Assembly: GCF_000620785.1 (NCBI RefSeq)
Contig: NZ_JIAI01000002.1
Coordinates: 186,001-250,000, forward strand
Source: Actinospineispora acaciae DSM 45401
GTDB taxonomy: Bacteria > Actinomycetota > Actinomycetes > Mycobacteriales > Pseudonocardiaceae
Reading direction: 5' to 3'
DNA length: 64,000 nucleotides
The position numbers and the translations under genes are program-made. The notes beneath the pieces are model-generated. The model was not told where the DNA came from. It saw nothing but the letters and a program-made list of their open reading frames with translations, and searched no databases. This document shows, one piece after another, positions 25,001-33,199 of this stretch. Each line of letters starts with the position of its first letter. Positions within the stretch are counted from its first letter, which is position 1.

Positions 25001-26480
25001 CACTGAGTAGGACGCTGCGTACCGAGTCGACGAAGTCGAAGCCGGTGGTGTCCCAGGGGCGTCCGAGGGCGGTGTCGGGTGGTTGGAGCAGGCCGCTGGT
25101 GAACACCTCGGCGAGGTGGTCGGCGCCGGACTCGGGCACGAGTTGGGCTTGGACCAGTCGTGCTACCGGCACGCTCACCGGCACGGCGGCGAGCAGGGTG
25201 GCGAGTCGGAAGGCCGGGGGTGAGGCGATGCTGAGGAACTTCTGGACTCTTTCGTCGGCCGATGGGTGGGTGGTGCCGTGGGCGGCCAGGCTGGGTTCGG
25301 GTGGCGCTGTGGTCGGGGCGCGGTTGTCGGCCAGCAGTACGGTGGCGTGCGCTGGTTCTGGGTGGCTGGCGGTGATCAGTCGTGCCCACCAGTGCAGCCA
25401 GCGTGGTTCGAGTTCTAGTACGGGTATCGGTATGGCTCCGGTGGGTGCCGCGTCGGCCGGGTCGGGTGTGAGCCAGGAGTCGGAGAGTTCCAGTTCCCAA
25501 CGGTGGTTGGGGCTGAGTGGGCCGGGCACGCTGAGCCGGGCGCGGTGCAGGGCCAGCCCTCGGTGTTCCCAGAGTCGTTGAGGTAGCAGGTGTAGCACCG
25601 CGACCGGCATCGAGGCGCCCCATCGGGCCAGCAGTGCGGTCACCGCCGTGTCGTCGCGCCAGGACTGTCCCACGCCGTCGGTGAGGACCAGCAGGATTCG
25701 CCGGCCCGTGGGGTCGAGCAGCTCGGCGGGGTCGTGGATAGGGGAGTCCGGGGTGCCGCCGCGTAGTACCGGCAGCACCGGCTGTGCCGGTGAGTCCGGT
25801 GCGGGCCGGTCGGTTTCGAGCCGTCGTAGTTGGACCGAGCGGAATGCGCCGAGTCGTTCGCACAGTGCGGTGAATGCGTGGACGGTGGATCGCCAGAGCG
25901 CCATGGATGGGCTGGTGTCGACGACGAGGGTCAGGTCGAGCCATCGTGTGGTGTCCGGTGTGGTCACCGGTAACCACAGCCCGGCTTGTACCGCCTGCTC
26001 GGCGGTGGCGTCCTCGTCCAGGATGACCTCGTCCGCATTCTGGGCCAGCACCTTCCGCTTGAGCGGGCGCAGCGCACGGACCATACCGGCGGAGCCGGGG
26101 AGGAACGGCCGAGCCTGTCGCTCGGCGCCGGTATCCAGGTCGGGGACGGGCAGGACCAGCGACTGGCGCGGTGACCGCTCCTGCCGGCTGGTGGGCGACG
26201 GCTCCGGCGTCCGGGCGTGGCCGGGCGTGCCGTCGGGACCGTCCGTCCCGGGCGGTGGCTGGGTGTCGGGCGGGACGGGGAGGTCCGGCTCGGCCGGCCC
26301 GTCGCCGGCGGGCTGGGTGACCGATGCCAGCCAGACGGCGTCGGCCAGCTCGAACCAACTCAGGTCGGCCACGCCGAGCGATGGGACGGCCGCGCTCGAG
26401 GGGGAGAGAGTCCACTCGACGGCATCGGATCTTTTCCGATGCTCTGGATCTGGCCAGGGACTGACGGGAGCCGTTTCCAT
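22017..26480 (-). CDS. vWA–NB-ARC–TPR protein of the FxSxx/VMAP type
   Basis: A 1487-residue multidomain protein. After a Pro-rich N-terminus (to about 150) comes a SAV_2336-like vWA region (about 175–330; metal site start LTLVVDTSPSMALW, near residue 185). A helical region follows, then an NB-ARC STAND ATPase with Walker A GMGGIGKTQ near residue 703, Walker B WLLVFDS, GEILVTSRN and LGDLPLAIEQAAAW. The C-terminus (about 1050–1487) is a chain of TPR repeats with the recurring LG-xxHPxT motif. This matches the database family of FxSxx-COOH system TPR proteins. As the last gene of the operon it starts one base after the MoxR stop. It probably acts as sensor and switch of a conflict system: TPRs bind a signal, NB-ARC oligomerises and vWA pairs with MoxR. 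Confidence 0.85.
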   Translation of the reverse strand: METAPVSPWPDPEHRKRSDAVEWTLSPSSAAVPSLGVADLSWFELADAVWLASVTQPAGDGPAEPDLPVPPDTQPPPGTDGPDGTPGHARTPEPSPTSRQERSPRQSLVLPVPDLDTGAERQARPFLPGSAGMVRALRPLKRKVLAQNADEVILDEDATAEQAVQAGLWLPVTTPDTTRWLDLTLVVDTSPSMALWRSTVHAFTALCERLGAFRSVQLRRLETDRPAPDSPAQPVLPVLRGGTPDSPIHDPAELLDPTGRRILLVLTDGVGQSWRDDTAVTALLARWGASMPVAVLHLLPQRLWEHRGLALHRARLSVPGPLSPNHRWELELSDSWLTPDPADAAPTGAIPIPVLELEPRWLHWWARLITASHPEPAHATVLLADNRAPTTAPPEPSLAAHGTTHPSADERVQKFLSIASPPAFRLATLLAAVPVSVPVARLVQAQLVPESGADHLAEVFTSGLLQPPDTALGRPWDTTGFDFVDSVRSVLLSGARRAETAHVVRLVADHLDDDGALSHFREALDAPDSTPDPALTPDTAHYVAIERNVMRALSGPYLSRAARIQGTEDRAEDRGDAIQPTERTTSPHRTSFGASARDREAVTMAAVTEPTRPLTPVLDSPTRGGETVREPAKVETSQITPPTPLDGLAPTFSGERHAGDAPPVWGNVPPRNPNFTGRVEELRWLSERLTAGGATAVLPAALHGMGGIGKTQMAVEYIYRHLNDYDIIWWVQATQPAQIRASLTELAQRLRLPGSGEAHTAVPAVREALRVGKHYSKWLLVFDSAESPDAVRPFFPTNGPGEILVTSRNPAWAGVARPLEVAVFSREESKELLKRRGPEIADADADRLAEKLGDLPLAIEQAAAWRAETGMPVHEYLRLFDEKAAEILDTSAPSDYEVSVAAAWNVSFDELSTRNPAAHQLLQVCAFFAPEPISRGLFTGVRGVSISPDLDSALRDPMQLSRTIRDIHRYGLAKIDHRHDTLQLHRLVQLVLSSRMTTQRAEKMRHGAHQLLANFDPSDPVPPKHWPRYQDVLTHAYAANVIACDDAWVRQLVLNLMSFLFYWGDHEEAAELAQKAYDSWSERLGEADSQTLQAAALLGFYLWTLGRYGDAARINKRTVELRRQTSGVNSEETVDAEMSVATDLKGQGDFIAALDLSEQIYQKAKGLFGDDDPMTLTTAQNLAVSLALAGQYKRGRELSDDTYARRLELFGFDNPKTTNTLQTLVLARREAGEYLWARAEQERLAGRLSELFGEDTAITLPAFYSLAVARRKSGDHQGARDLSARVLGHFRVRYGENHPKTMDCALAQSIDLRQAGELDAARELGEETFDRYRRTLGEDHPHTMSARVDLAVIKRLLGDPGSARELDERAVERFRATLGTDHPYAIVAAINLASDMAALGDSEKAFELGTEALARSTRVLGDEHPTTLAALRNLSLDLRAIGRTEEAEKKYVDVMTRYRRLLGDTHPATTAAAAGARADCDIDPLPL

Positions 26481-26481
26481 G

Positions 26482-27606
26482 TTACGGCACCACAGACGTC
26501 AGCTGCCGCCACAGGGAATCAACCAGTCGCGACCACGAGGCATCGTTCTCGCGATAAGCGCCCGAGGTAGCCAGATACACCGCCTCCATCAGCTTGTCGG
26601 CCGGCAGTCCGCCATTTTTCTCGCTCCGCTCCATGAACTCCTGGACCAATCGCAGGCGGTGCTCCTCGTTCGTACCCACCAGGTGGGAGGCCACGATGGC
26701 GGCAAGCTGGTCGGCATTGGGCGGACGTGTCTCGAGCCGCAGGCAGCGACGCAGGAAGGCCGGCGGAAAGTCTCGCTCGCCGTTGCTGGTGATGATGATG
26801 ACCGGGAAAGCATGGCACCGCACTCGGCCGCCGGAAACGGTGGACGTCGCTTCCGGGTCATCGGTGAAAACCGTCACCTCGGGCTCGCGGTTGCGTATCC
26901 GTTCCAGCTCCGGAATGGTGAACTCGCCGTCTTCGAAGATGCTCAAGAGATCGTTCGGCATGTCCGCCTCGCTCTTGTCCAGCTCGTCGATGAGCAGAAC
27001 GCGGGGCAGCCTGGTGGGCATAAACGCGGTTCCCAGTGGCCCGAGCCGGACGAACTCACCGATCGACGGCTCCTGGCCGACCAGGTCGGCGACCTCGCCC
27101 GGGTCCGGCGCCCCGCCACCGGTCTCCCGGCGCCACCTGGCCACGGCCTGCGTCGTCCCGGCGGCGAACGCGCGCCCGATGGCGTCGTAGGTGTACAGGC
27201 CCCGCTTCAGCGAGGTGTGGCTGGTGATCGGCCACCGCAGTACCCGGCCCAGTCGCAGCTCTCGGGCGATGCGAAAGGCCAGGCTCGACTTGCCGGTGCC
27301 CGGGCGTCCGGTGACGAGCAACGGGCGGCGCAGGTACAGCGCGGCATTGACCATGTCCACCTCGTGCGGGTCGACGTCGCGCACCTGAAACTCCGAGCCG
27401 AGCCGTCGTTCCATCTCGCCGTCGTCCTCGGGAGGCACGTCGTGCGCGGGTAACGGGCCGCCGCGAAAGCTTCGCCACGGTGGCGCGGGCGGAAGCAGCT
27501 CATTGAGCGGGACGTCGTAGGACGCTCGACCGGTGCCGTGGTAAACCCACCAACCGGGCGATTCCAGGTGAGACCGACCCGCGTGGCTAGGATCATCCAC
27601 GGTCAT
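26482..27606 (-). CDS. MoxR-type AAA+ ATPase of a vWA–MoxR–VMAP system
   Basis: A 374-residue AAA+ ATPase. Walker A is LLVTGRPGTGKSSLAFRIAREL near residue 100, Walker B is VLLIDELDKSEADMPNDLL, sensor 1 is IIITSNGERDFPPAFLRRC and an Arg finger lies in that last motif. MoxR proteins act with vWA partners as chaperone-like assembly factors. Here the partner vWA is in the next gene, one base downstream, and the start overlaps the VMAP gene by 14 bases. GAGGAGGAGG precedes ATG 27606. The tight packing supports one transcript for all three genes. Confidence 0.9.
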   Translation of the reverse strand: MTVDDPSHAGRSHLESPGWWVYHGTGRASYDVPLNELLPPAPPWRSFRGGPLPAHDVPPEDDGEMERRLGSEFQVRDVDPHEVDMVNAALYLRRPLLVTGRPGTGKSSLAFRIARELRLGRVLRWPITSHTSLKRGLYTYDAIGRAFAAGTTQAVARWRRETGGGAPDPGEVADLVGQEPSIGEFVRLGPLGTAFMPTRLPRVLLIDELDKSEADMPNDLLSIFEDGEFTIPELERIRNREPEVTVFTDDPEATSTVSGGRVRCHAFPVIIITSNGERDFPPAFLRRCLRLETRPPNADQLAAIVASHLVGTNEEHRLRLVQEFMERSEKNGGLPADKLMEAVYLATSGAYRENDASWSRLVDSLWRQLTSVVP

Positions 27607-29389
27607 CTGACGTACCTCCTCCTCGCTGCGGAACCGGTGACGCCTGATCGAGGGCCACTACCCGGTTCGGGTCATCCCACAAGATCACCAAGTCGCGCAT
27701 GAGCTTCATTTCGGTCGTATTTTCCAGGTCTTTGAAGAGGGCCTGGCGTGATGCGTGTGCCCGGCCGGGGATTTCACTCAGGTCACCGTTTTCGGCGAGC
27801 TGGGAAACGATCTTTCGAAGTTGTTCGGGTGATCCCTCGGGGTGCCACATCAGTGCCGCCAGTCCCGAGCGTAGCGCCGCGGTCAACTCATCCGCGCCGG
27901 GCCGGGGCTCTGGCGGCGGTGCCTCGGTGAGCACCATCACCGCCCACTGAGGATCAGCCAGGATCGCCGCGATGCGATGCCTTTGCGCCGTTTCCTCAGG
28001 CACGGCGAAATGGATCTGTGCCGAGGGGTCGTTCATCAAGGTCAACCAGCGCTGATGCCACAGCCGATACCAGTGCGGCGACCGCATGCGTTCGAGCGAG
28101 CGCACCACTATGGGATAGGCGAGGCACAATGGATAGGGATCTCCTGAGTCGTGCTCCTTGTGCCAGCGATAGACCGGCAGGCTCAGCAGCTCGCGGGGCA
28201 GGACGAACTCCAACCCCACCGTCCCCGCATGCCCGGACCACGCCTGCTCCGCGCTGACCACCAGCTCGTCGACCGCCCGTTCGAGCTCGTCCAGTTTGAC
28301 CATTCTTGATTCGCTGCGCGCGGGCGGCCACGTCGCCGGATCGTCCTGCCGCCAAAAGCAGACCAGGTACCGGTTGGGATCGATCGCATCGGCCTGCACC
28401 ACGATCATCAGGTGCAGCCGGGAGTCCTCCGAAACAGGGGAGGAACCAACCAGCTCGCGCCGTTCCCGCAGCACGGATGTCAGCCGCAGGCGACGAGCCT
28501 GGTCGTCATTCCACTGCATGAGCTTCGTGCCGATCTCGCCGCCGATCTGCCGTGCCGCGAGCTCGACGAACATGAGAGCGGGTGGCAACCCGTCGGGCGC
28601 GGCGTTGAACTCCGCCAGGTAGGAGAACGCCTCCCAGGCATTCGCGGCGTTCCACGCCGGTGATACGCCGGGACCTCCGGCCCGGTGCACCAGGGTCGGA
28701 AGCTGCGAGACCGCGATGTCCACCAGCCAGGGGCGCAGTCGCTCCATCTCCTGGCGGGGTAACACGTCGAGCACGCCCGGTGTGTCTTCCGGGTTCGCCG
28801 CCACCCAGCCGTGGTCGGGCAGGCGTAGCCATGCGACGGTCGAGGTCTCCTTGACCGAAACAGGAATCCTGCGATACGAGTTGGGGGCGGACGCCGGGTC
28901 GTTGTGGATCACATCGTGGTAGAAGGACTCCGAGGCGATCACTCCGAGCACCCCGGTCGACGATTTCAGCGCGTTTTTCGCCTCCGGTGCGTCCAGGATG
29001 CGGAAGGTGAGGTCGACGGCGTGTCCCACCACGCCGTTCTTGTCGCGGCCCACCGGACCCGCGTGCAACGCCATCCGCAGCTGTATTGCCGCGCCGGCGG
29101 AATGAACCGCGTTGTGCCGGCGCAACGCCGCAACCAACCTGTCCGGGAGTTCATCGGCCAGCCGAATCGCGGGCACATCCGCCGGCACCAGAATCATGAC
29201 CCCGTCGCCCCGGTCCTCCCTGTGACACGCGGCCAGGTCGACTCGTGCCTCCGCAAAGGCGTCGTGCAGCGCCTGATACATACCTTCGCGCACGACGCGC
29301 TGGTGAACCGCCGTCCGCTCCGGATGGGTGTAGCTCGCCACATCGACAACGACGATCGTCTGGTGCCGCATGGACCACTGCGGCGGCAC
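27593..29389 (-). CDS. Nucleotide-cyclase-like protein with C-terminal VMAP-C domain
   Basis: A 598-residue protein. Residues 10–180 resemble a class III nucleotide cyclase: metal-type Asp16 in VVVDVASYT, Asp62 in DRGDGVMI, and LRMALHAGPVG…GHAVDLTFRIL near residue 125. The usual Asn of AVNLxxR is Asp, and the substrate-specifying Lys before GD is missing, so activity is doubtful or altered. The C-terminal half (about 330–500) has GLEFVLPRELLSLPVYRWHKE and YPIVVRSLERMRSPHW, which mark VMAP-C, the domain of vWA–MoxR-associated proteins. GTG 29389 follows GGGAGGGGG. It is first in the operon. Confidence 0.82.
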   Translation of the reverse strand: MPPQWSMRHQTIVVVDVASYTHPERTAVHQRVVREGMYQALHDAFAEARVDLAACHREDRGDGVMILVPADVPAIRLADELPDRLVAALRRHNAVHSAGAAIQLRMALHAGPVGRDKNGVVGHAVDLTFRILDAPEAKNALKSSTGVLGVIASESFYHDVIHNDPASAPNSYRRIPVSVKETSTVAWLRLPDHGWVAANPEDTPGVLDVLPRQEMERLRPWLVDIAVSQLPTLVHRAGGPGVSPAWNAANAWEAFSYLAEFNAAPDGLPPALMFVELAARQIGGEIGTKLMQWNDDQARRLRLTSVLRERRELVGSSPVSEDSRLHLMIVVQADAIDPNRYLVCFWRQDDPATWPPARSESRMVKLDELERAVDELVVSAEQAWSGHAGTVGLEFVLPRELLSLPVYRWHKEHDSGDPYPLCLAYPIVVRSLERMRSPHWYRLWHQRWLTLMNDPSAQIHFAVPEETAQRHRIAAILADPQWAVMVLTEAPPPEPRPGADELTAALRSGLAALMWHPEGSPEQLRKIVSQLAENGDLSEIPGRAHASRQALFKDLENTTEMKLMRDLVILWDDPNRVVALDQASPVPQRGGGTSDDRG

Positions 29390-29485
29390 GAGAACCCCCT
29401 CCCGCGAACGCCAGTCCGCCGTCGATCGACGACGGTGCGATACCCGAATTATGCTCGACCTGGTGGACGTTCGGGTACCTTCTGG

Positions 29486-29722
29486 TCAAGGCCCGTAGGG
29501 GACATTTGCATCGGCTCTGGCATCGGCGACGGCACGAGACGGTGCTCGCTGGCGCCATGCGGTCTCCTGCAGCGTGCGGCGCCATTCGTGCAGCGCCCGC
29601 CGCTCGGCCGCGAGACGACGGTACTGCCGCTCGACCACGTGAACGGTCCAGGAGGTGCCGACAAGCAGGCCGGCCCCAAAGCTCAGCAACATCAGAACGA
29701 CGACGATCAACACGGTGCTCAT
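29486..29722 (-). CDS. Small single-pass membrane protein
   Basis: A 78-residue protein with one N-terminal membrane segment (VLIVVVLMLLSFGAGLLVGTSW, residues about 4–25) followed by a basic, helix-forming tail (VERQYRRLAAERRALHEWRRTLQ). It has no domain I recognise. It is encoded 96 bases upstream of the VMAP gene on the same strand, so it may belong to the same transcript and could anchor the system at the membrane. This is inference. Confidence 0.6.
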   Translation of the reverse strand: MSTVLIVVVLMLLSFGAGLLVGTSWTVHVVERQYRRLAAERRALHEWRRTLQETAWRQRAPSRAVADARADANVPYGP

Positions 29723-29927
29723 CCGGATCGCCCGCCGATCTCACCACGACGGCTCGGTTCCCGGCCGCCTCCGCCCGCCGGCGAGCGCGGCCCGCCCGCC
29801 GGGCCAGGCGTCATGCTCGACATGAACGTCACCCCTCCACCCGATACAGATCGCCCATTCAGGGTGCGGGATGGCCGGTTCGAGAAACAGGGATTCCTAC
29901 CACTGGCGAACCGGTATTTGTGTACGT

Positions 29928-30605
29928 TCAGAAGGTGTGCCGGCGAAGCGCGCCGACGTCGAGCACCGTCACCGTGCGGCGCTCGGTCCGGATGAACCCC
30001 TGGGTGCGGAGCGCGCGCAGCGCCTTGGCCACGGCCTCGCGGGACGCACCGACCCAGCTCGCAAGCTCGTCTTGGGTAATGGGCAAGGCGATACGGACAC
30101 CGGTCTCGGTCGGTTCGCCGAAGCGCTCGGACAGCTCGACCAGCAGGCGGGCCACCCTGCCGAGGGTGTCGTAGACCCCGAACTCGAATCGCTTGCTGTC
30201 CGCGTCGCGCAGCCTCCCGCTGATAATCCGCAACAGTGACCACATCGCCTGCGGATGGGCGTGCAGGAAAGCAATGAACTCCAACGCTCCGATCACCAGG
30301 AACTCGGTGTGCTCCATGCACTGGACCGAGGCCGACCGGGGCAGCTCGTCGATCACGGCCAGCTCGCCGACCAGGGCGAGCGGCCCGCGCACCGCCAGGA
30401 CCACCTCGGTGCCGTCCTCGGCGGACCTGAAGATCTTTACCCGGCCGGAGGTCACGAGGACCACCGTGTCGGAGCGGGTGCCCTCGAGGAACAGGAACGC
30501 GCCCGCCGGCAGCCGGCGGTGGCGGCCGAGTCGAGCGAGGTCGTCCCGAGCCCGCTCGCTCAACCGCGCGCCGAACTCCCATGCCTCGGCGGTGTCGTGT
30601 TCCAC
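29928..30605 (-). CDS. Crp/Fnr-family transcription regulator
   Basis: A 225-residue regulator. The cyclic-nucleotide-binding-like beta barrel (residues 15–130) has LPAGAFLFLEGTRSDTVVLVTSGRVKIF and GPLALVGELAVIDELPRSASVQC, close to the phosphate-cassette pattern GE(L/I)A…R(S/T)A of true cNMP sensors. The C-terminal winged helix has ITQDELASWVGASREAVAKALRALRTQGFI. GTG 30605 follows GGGAGA; a longer reading to 30686 lacks a ribosome site. It is the gene upstream of the cyclase-like/VMAP operon, so a cyclic-nucleotide link is possible. Confidence 0.88.
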   Translation of the reverse strand: MEHDTAEAWEFGARLSERARDDLARLGRHRRLPAGAFLFLEGTRSDTVVLVTSGRVKIFRSAEDGTEVVLAVRGPLALVGELAVIDELPRSASVQCMEHTEFLVIGALEFIAFLHAHPQAMWSLLRIISGRLRDADSKRFEFGVYDTLGRVARLLVELSERFGEPTETGVRIALPITQDELASWVGASREAVAKALRALRTQGFIRTERRTVTVLDVGALRRHTF

Positions 30606-30758
30606 CGGTGTCTCCCTCGGGGCAGGAACGATGCCAACGCTGCGCACCGCCGCCCGCCCTTTCGGCCCGCGGATACCGGTCGCCACCAGCGCGCTTGCCC
30701 GTTACCAATCTGCCTTATCGGGCCGTGGTATGGGGGAGATGACAAAAATGGTCGTGCC

Positions 30759-32114
30759 TCAGTTCGCCGAGGGCGGGATGTTCTGGTTGAGGCGGAACAG
30801 GTTGGCTCCGTCGTACGTCGCTTTGAGCGCGGCCAGGCGGGCGTAGTCGTCGGGGTGGTAGCAGGTGCGGACCTGCTCGACGGTGCTGGACTCGCCGAGC
30901 ACGAAGTTCGGCGAGCGGCCGAGCGTCCAGGGCGCCACGGCGTCGGCCAGCCGGCCGGGGGCGGAGCGGGCCTCGCTGGGGCCGGGGCCGTCCACCACGG
31001 TCAGCGCGCGCAGCAGGTAGGACGCATCCCGGTGGGCGATCGCGCTGGGCACCGACGGCCGGCGGGACAGCGCGCCGCCCAGGTGGTTGAGCTGGACCAC
31101 GCACGGGACGGGGGCGTCCGGGCCGGTCAGCTCGAGCACGGACGTGGCGAGCGACGAGGGGAGCTCGCTCAGCATGGCGTTGGTGCCGTAGTAGCCGTGC
31201 GGCATGGTCGGGTCGGCGGTGATCGAGCCGGACTCGGTGTACGGCATCTCACCCAGCGTGTCGATCAACCGTGGGCCGAGCGCGCGCAGCGGGGCGACCA
31301 GCCGCTCGCCGTCCTGCACCGCGCCGGTGTACGCGATCCGGACGTGCGCGACGTAGCGCCCGCGCAGCGGCTCGGGCACCATCGGCAGGTCCGGGTACGG
31401 GACCAGCCCGACGCCGGAGGTCAGCTCGTCGGGCACCGTCGCCGTCCACTCCGACCACGCCGCCAGCACGTCCGGCACCAGCTCGCCGGCGAAGTAGAGC
31501 CCGCCGCCGTACAGCGTGCTCACCGGCACCAGGTCGATCTCCAGCGCGGTGACCACCCCGAAGTTCGCGCCCGCGCCGCGCAGCGCCCAGAACAGGTCGG
31601 GGTCGCACTCGGCGTCTACCCGCCGCTCCCGGCCGTCGGCGGTGACGATCTCGACGGCGCGCACGTGGTCGGCGGTGTAGCCGTACTCGCGGGAGAGCAG
31701 CCCGAGCCCGCCGCCGAGGGTGTAGCCGACCACGCCGACGTCCGGGGCGGAGCCGCTCAACGGCGCCAGCCCGTACCCGGCCGCCTCGTGGATCACCCGT
31801 TCCCAGCGCACGCCCGCCTGGACCCAGGCCGTCCGCGCCACCGGATCCACCCGCACGCCCGACATCCGGGCGGTGTTGACCAGCACCCCGCCGTCGGCGG
31901 CCACCGCGAGCCCGTGCCCGGTGGCCTGCACCGCGACCGGGAGCCCGCGCCCGGCGGCATACTCGACGGCGGACCGCACGTCGGCCGGCCCGGTGGCACC
32001 CACGATCAGCGCGGGACGGTGCTGGTAGGCGGCCTGGAAGCCGGTGCGTTCGGCGTCGTAGTCGGGGTCGGCGGGGGCGAGCACCGGGCCTCGGACCCGG
32101 TCGGCCAGGCTCAT
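30759..32114 (-). CDS. FAD-linked oxidoreductase of the BBE (berberine-bridge-enzyme-like) family
   Basis: A flavoprotein of about 451 residues. The PCMH FAD domain has RPALIVGATGPADVRSAVEYAAGRGLPVAVQATGHG, whose His is the usual flavin attachment site, then GVVGYTLGGGLGLLSREYG. No Cys is present at the second attachment position, so flavin is probably bound through His only. The C-terminal BBE motif RLAALKATYDGANLFRLNQNI is intact. I chose ATG 32114 because GGAGAAG lies just before it; the ATG 12 bases upstream has no such site. Substrate unknown. It is divergent from a WYL regulator with an operator-like palindrome between. Confidence 0.88.
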   Translation of the reverse strand: MSLADRVRGPVLAPADPDYDAERTGFQAAYQHRPALIVGATGPADVRSAVEYAAGRGLPVAVQATGHGLAVAADGGVLVNTARMSGVRVDPVARTAWVQAGVRWERVIHEAAGYGLAPLSGSAPDVGVVGYTLGGGLGLLSREYGYTADHVRAVEIVTADGRERRVDAECDPDLFWALRGAGANFGVVTALEIDLVPVSTLYGGGLYFAGELVPDVLAAWSEWTATVPDELTSGVGLVPYPDLPMVPEPLRGRYVAHVRIAYTGAVQDGERLVAPLRALGPRLIDTLGEMPYTESGSITADPTMPHGYYGTNAMLSELPSSLATSVLELTGPDAPVPCVVQLNHLGGALSRRPSVPSAIAHRDASYLLRALTVVDGPGPSEARSAPGRLADAVAPWTLGRSPNFVLGESSTVEQVRTCYHPDDYARLAALKATYDGANLFRLNQNIPPSAN

Positions 32115-32149
32115 CGTCTTCTCCATACCCGCACGCTATAGCGCCTTTA

Positions 32150-32164
32150 GGACAGCAACTGTCC
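32150..32164. promoter_or_regulatory. Operator candidate GGACAG-CAA-CTGTCC
   Basis: A perfect 15-base palindrome in the 74-base divergent region between the BBE oxidoreductase and the WYL regulator. GACAnnnTGTC-type sites are typical of YafY/DeoR-like WYL regulators, so it probably lets this regulator control both genes. Confidence 0.65.
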
Positions 32165-32188
32165 GCAAGACGTGTGATTCTGGACGGC

Positions 32189-33199
32189 ATGACGGCGGAC
32201 CTACCTGCCCGGCTGCTGCGGCTGCTGTCGCTGCTGCAGGGCCGGCGCGAGTGGTCGGGCGGCGAGCTGGCGGACCGGCTCGGGGTGAGCGGGCGGACGG
32301 TGCGCCGGGACGTCGACCGGCTGCGCGAGCTCGGCTACCCGGTCGAGGGCACCACCGGCACGGCCGGCGGGTACCGGCTGGCGTCCGGGCGGAACCTGCC
32401 GCCGCTGCTGCTCGACGACGACGAGGCGGTGGCCATCGCGGTCGGGCTGCGCACGGCGGCCGGGGCGGGGGTGGCCGGCATCGACGAGACGGCGGTGCGC
32501 GCGCTGGCGAAGCTTGAGCAGGTGCTGCCCGCCCGGCTGCGCGGCCGGGTCACGGCGGTCGGCCAGGCCCTGGTCGGGGTGCGGCAGCCGGGCGGCGGTC
32601 CGGAGGCCGACCCGCGCGCGCTGGCGGTGCTGGCCGCCGCCTGCCGGGACCGCGAGCTGGTGACCTTCGACTACCGGGGACGCTCCGGGGCGGCCGGCTC
32701 CCGGCGGGTGGAGCCGTACGGCCTGGTCGTGGCGTCCGGGCTGTGGTACCTGATCGCCTACGACCTGCGCCGCGACGGCTGGCGCACGTTCCGGCTGGAC
32801 AGGTTGGACGCGGCGACCCCGGTGCGGCTGCGGTTCACCCCGCGCCCGCTGCCGGCGCCGAACGCCGCCGCGTACCTGAGCCAGGTGCTCGCCGAGGCGC
32901 CGTACCGCTACACCGCCCGCGCCGAGGTGCCCGCCTCCGTCCAGACCGTCCGCGAGCGGGTGCCCACCCTGCTTCCCGGCAAGATCGAGCCGCTGGGCGC
33001 GGACCGCTGCGCGGTCACGCTGGGGTCCGACTCGCTGGACCGGATCGTGCGCGACCTGCTCGCGCTGGACACGGACGTGACCCTGGAAGCGGACGCCGAG
33101 GTGCTCGACCATCTCCGCACGGTGGCCCACCGGCTGCAGGCCATGACCGGAGATCCTAGTGGTGAAGGCCCCGTTTGCCCGGGGTCCAGAACGGTTTGA
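32189..33199 (+). CDS. HTH–WYL transcription regulator (YafY-like)
   Basis: A 336-residue regulator. The N-terminal helix-turn-helix (residues 3–60) has RLLRLLSLLQGRREWSGGELADRLGVSGRTVRRDVDRLRELGYPV and the wing GGYRL. The WYL domain (about 140–215) has RRVEPYGLVVASGLWYLIAYD and WRTFRLDRLDAA. A WCX extension closes the protein. It likely represses the divergent BBE oxidoreductase through the palindrome between them. The 3' end overlaps the convergent siderophore-interacting-protein gene by 44 bases. Confidence 0.92.
   Translation: MTADLPARLLRLLSLLQGRREWSGGELADRLGVSGRTVRRDVDRLRELGYPVEGTTGTAGGYRLASGRNLPPLLLDDDEAVAIAVGLRTAAGAGVAGIDETAVRALAKLEQVLPARLRGRVTAVGQALVGVRQPGGGPEADPRALAVLAAACRDRELVTFDYRGRSGAAGSRRVEPYGLVVASGLWYLIAYDLRRDGWRTFRLDRLDAATPVRLRFTPRPLPAPNAAAYLSQVLAEAPYRYTARAEVPASVQTVRERVPTLLPGKIEPLGADRCAVTLGSDSLDRIVRDLLALDTDVTLEADAEVLDHLRTVAHRLQAMTGDPSGEGPVCPGSRTV

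Noticed and set aside
23000..26400. Possible polyketide or NRPS module because of gene size
   Set aside because: No ketosynthase, adenylation or carrier motif is present; the domains are vWA, NB-ARC and TPR.
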